Shown in pieces: positions 56,677-57,768 of a stretch of DNA of 57,768 nt. The notes beneath the pieces were generated by a model, which ran no database searches, was not told the DNA's origin, and worked only from the letters and a program-made list of their open reading frames with translations. A program made the translations under genes and the position numbers. The stretch comes from Candidatus Binatia bacterium (GTDB taxonomy: Bacteria; Desulfobacterota; Binatia; Bin18). The stretch covers positions 1-57,768 of the forward strand of contig JAJDZM010000099.1 of assembly GCA_022824615.1 (NCBI GenBank), given 5' to 3'. How positions within the stretch are numbered: position 1 is the stretch's first letter; every line of letters begins with the position of its first letter.

Positions 56677-57414
56677 ATGGATAGGAGCGACGAAGCCGTT
56701 CGGCAAGCACGTATTGATCTCACTGCCATACTGCGCTGGGCAGACCGGCTCGGCCTGAGTGAGGGCATCTGTAATCACTTCAGCCTGGTCGTTCCAGGCA
56801 CGACGGACCGGTTTCTGCTCAACCCTCAGGGCCTGCATTGGTCGGAGATGCAGACAAGCGATTTGCTCGTCGTCGACCCGGACGGAAATGTGATCGAAGG
56901 CAAGTGGCAGGTTGAGCCCACGGCCTTCTTCATTCACTCCCAGATTCACCGCGGTAACCCGTCTGCCCGGTGCGTGCTTCATACCCATATGCCGTATGCG
57001 ACCGCTCTGTGCGCAATCGATGGCGGGCGTCTCGAATGGATCAGTCAAAATGCGCTGCGCTTCTATGAGCGGGTTGCGTACGAAGAGGAATACAACGGTC
57101 TGGCCCTGGACGAGGCGGAAGGACAGCGGCTCAGGGAGAAGCTGGCCGAGGGGAAGGTCGTCTTTCTCGCCAACCACGGTGTGATCGTGACCGGGCCAGA
57201 CGTGGCAACCGCATTCGATGACCTATACTACCTGGAGCGGGCGTGTATGGTTCAGGTGCTGGCCCACTCGACCGGCCTGCCACTCAAACGTATCCCTGAC
57301 CAGGTGTGTCGTCACACCAGTGAGCAGTATGAAACGGCACGTCAACAAGCCGTCCTCCATCTGGAAGCGATCAAACGGATGCTGAAACGTGAGGCTCCCG
57401 AATTCCTGGAGTAA
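56677..57414 (+). CDS. Class II aldolase/adducin-family protein
   Basis: A 245-residue metal-dependent aldolase-fold enzyme: LSEGICNHFSLVVPGTTDRF, the zinc ligands HTHMPYATALC and FLANHGVIVTG, and WSEMQTSDLLVVDPDGNVIE. The group includes fuculose-phosphate aldolase, ribulose-phosphate epimerase and decarboxylases; the N-terminal LSEGICNHFS pattern with a non-sugar-phosphate binding loop suits the ones acting on small organic acids. GGAGGAACAAC precedes the ATG. It is convergent with the metallo-beta-lactamase gene, with a shared hairpin between them. Confidence 0.9.
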   Translation: MDRSDEAVRQARIDLTAILRWADRLGLSEGICNHFSLVVPGTTDRFLLNPQGLHWSEMQTSDLLVVDPDGNVIEGKWQVEPTAFFIHSQIHRGNPSARCVLHTHMPYATALCAIDGGRLEWISQNALRFYERVAYEEEYNGLALDEAEGQRLREKLAEGKVVFLANHGVIVTGPDVATAFDDLYYLERACMVQVLAHSTGLPLKRIPDQVCRHTSEQYETARQQAVLHLEAIKRMLKREAPEFLE

Positions 57415-57468
57415 GTTCAATACAGAAAGGTCTAAGGAGAGCCGGGCCGTGACGTGGCCCGAGAGAAA

Positions 57469-57490
57469 GGTGGGTCCTCCCGGACCCACC
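57469..57490. terminator. Hairpin between convergent genes
   Basis: GGTGGGTCC (57469-57477) and GGACCCACC (57482-57490) form a perfect 9-bp stem with a four-base loop. AAA precedes it; the T-rich GTCTTT follows at a distance of about 8 nt. It would work as a bidirectional terminator for the aldolase and the metallo-beta-lactamase genes. Confidence 0.6.
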
Positions 57491-57501
57491 CTGCGGTGTC
57501 T

Positions 57502-57768
57502 TTAGACGTCCAGACGATAGCCAGCGCCGTCTCGGACCAGCTTGCCGGCGGTCGGCCCAGCAAAGTGGGTGCCGATGATCAGCGTCGGCGTATCCGCGAA
57601 CTGCTCAAAGGTCCGCCAGCGGGTGGCCAGCGCCATAGTGTTATCCACGTCGAAGGGGGTACAGATATTCGGGTCGTGGAACTGAATCGGATGGTGAATG
57701 AAGTCCCCGGTAATCATGGCCGCCTCGCCATTGGACTCAACCACGACCGAGCAGTGGCCGGGAGTATG
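57502..57768 (-). CDS. Metallo-beta-lactamase-fold hydrolase (5' end outside window)
   Basis: The C-terminal 88 codons of an MBL-fold protein. The frame begins at the window edge with HTPGHC (metal-ligand His), then AAMITGDFIHHPIQFHDPNI (metal Asp) and the family end LIIGTHFAGPTAGKLVRDGA with the last His. The HxHxDH motif lies outside. Probably a hydrolase of the quorum-quenching lactonase/arylsulfatase-like group; no finer call is possible from this part. Confidence 0.88.
   Translation of the reverse strand, partial: HTPGHCSVVVESNGEAAMITGDFIHHPIQFHDPNICTPFDVDNTMALATRWRTFEQFADTPTLIIGTHFAGPTAGKLVRDGAGYRLDV

Noticed and set aside
1-57768. CRISPR array, rRNA, tRNA, integrase or transposase gene
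   Set aside because: No regularly spaced direct repeats with unique spacers, no rRNA or tRNA-like sequence and no recombinase or transposase protein were found; the repeats present are palindromes or short tandems.

Overview
This 57.8 kb window comes from a Gram-negative, hopanoid-making bacterium with a fairly GC-rich genome. It has outer-membrane lipid traffic genes, TonB-dependent receptors, CoA-linked catabolism (CaiB/BaiF CoA transferases, MaoC hydratases, a thiolase with a DUF35 partner), several SMP-30 and amidohydrolase genes, and a UGSC-family selenoprotein. This mixture resembles Candidatus Entotheonella/Tectomicrobia, Binatota or other deltaproteobacterial-type uncultured lineages. 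That placement is an inference from gene content; there is no rRNA or tRNA gene in the window to test it.

Layout: (1) 0-5 kb: the 3' three quarters of metH, then a MoxR ATPase/VWA pair. (2) 5-7.5 kb: a toxin-antitoxin island (VapBC, a broken HicB, an orphan antitoxin, DUF433/DUF5615) next to a truncated secreted-protein gene. (3) 7.6-11.7 kb: a CoA-type operon (hydrolase, thiolase, DUF35, PHP, two hot-dog dehydratases). (4) 11.7-33.4 kb: a hopanoid/outer-membrane lipid locus holding mlaA, hpnM-like and hpnN, a split TPP decarboxylase + aminotransferase + nucleotidyltransferase cassette, hpnK, hpnI, hpnJ (interrupted by an amber codon), three paralogous TonB receptors with a TetR regulator, and hpnL. 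(5) 33.4-45.3 kb: housekeeping and catabolic genes (HIBADH-like, apaG, HIT, NERD, two SMP-30, enoyl-CoA hydratase, PPOX-like, MFS transporter, pterin dehydratase, CaiB) and the selenoprotein with its usual partner. (6) 45.4-57.8 kb: VOC proteins, HigBA, a hydroxyacid dehydrogenase, a double CaiB, two secreted NTF2-like proteins, an amidohydrolase, a dienelactone hydrolase, two dehydratases, a second VapBC, an aldolase and a partial metallo-beta-lactamase.

The most interesting system is in region 4. hpnN overlaps the first gene of a cassette that looks able to decarboxylate a phosphono- or sulfopyruvate, transaminate the aldehyde to 2-aminoethylphosphonate (or taurine) and activate the product with a nucleotide. 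The cassette leads directly into hpnK. HpnI, HpnK and HpnJ are the known enzymes that put glucosamine/cyclitol ether head groups on bacteriohopanetetrol, so the locus suggests hopanoids (or a co-exported lipid or glycan) carrying a phosphonate or sulfonate head group. This is a hypothesis; no PEP mutase is visible here.

A second theme is small palindromic DNA. At least three unrelated families are scattered through the window. One 51-54 bp palindrome occurs four times, twice inserted in frame inside metH, where both copies encode a similar peptide; the other two copies stay open in the same phase. A C/G-run hairpin is inserted in frame in the second TonB receptor. A perfect 22-bp inverted repeat forms the end of hpnN. 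Another family (CCCTCTCCC hairpins) lies between genes and in two cases seems to supply the Shine-Dalgarno sequence of the next gene.
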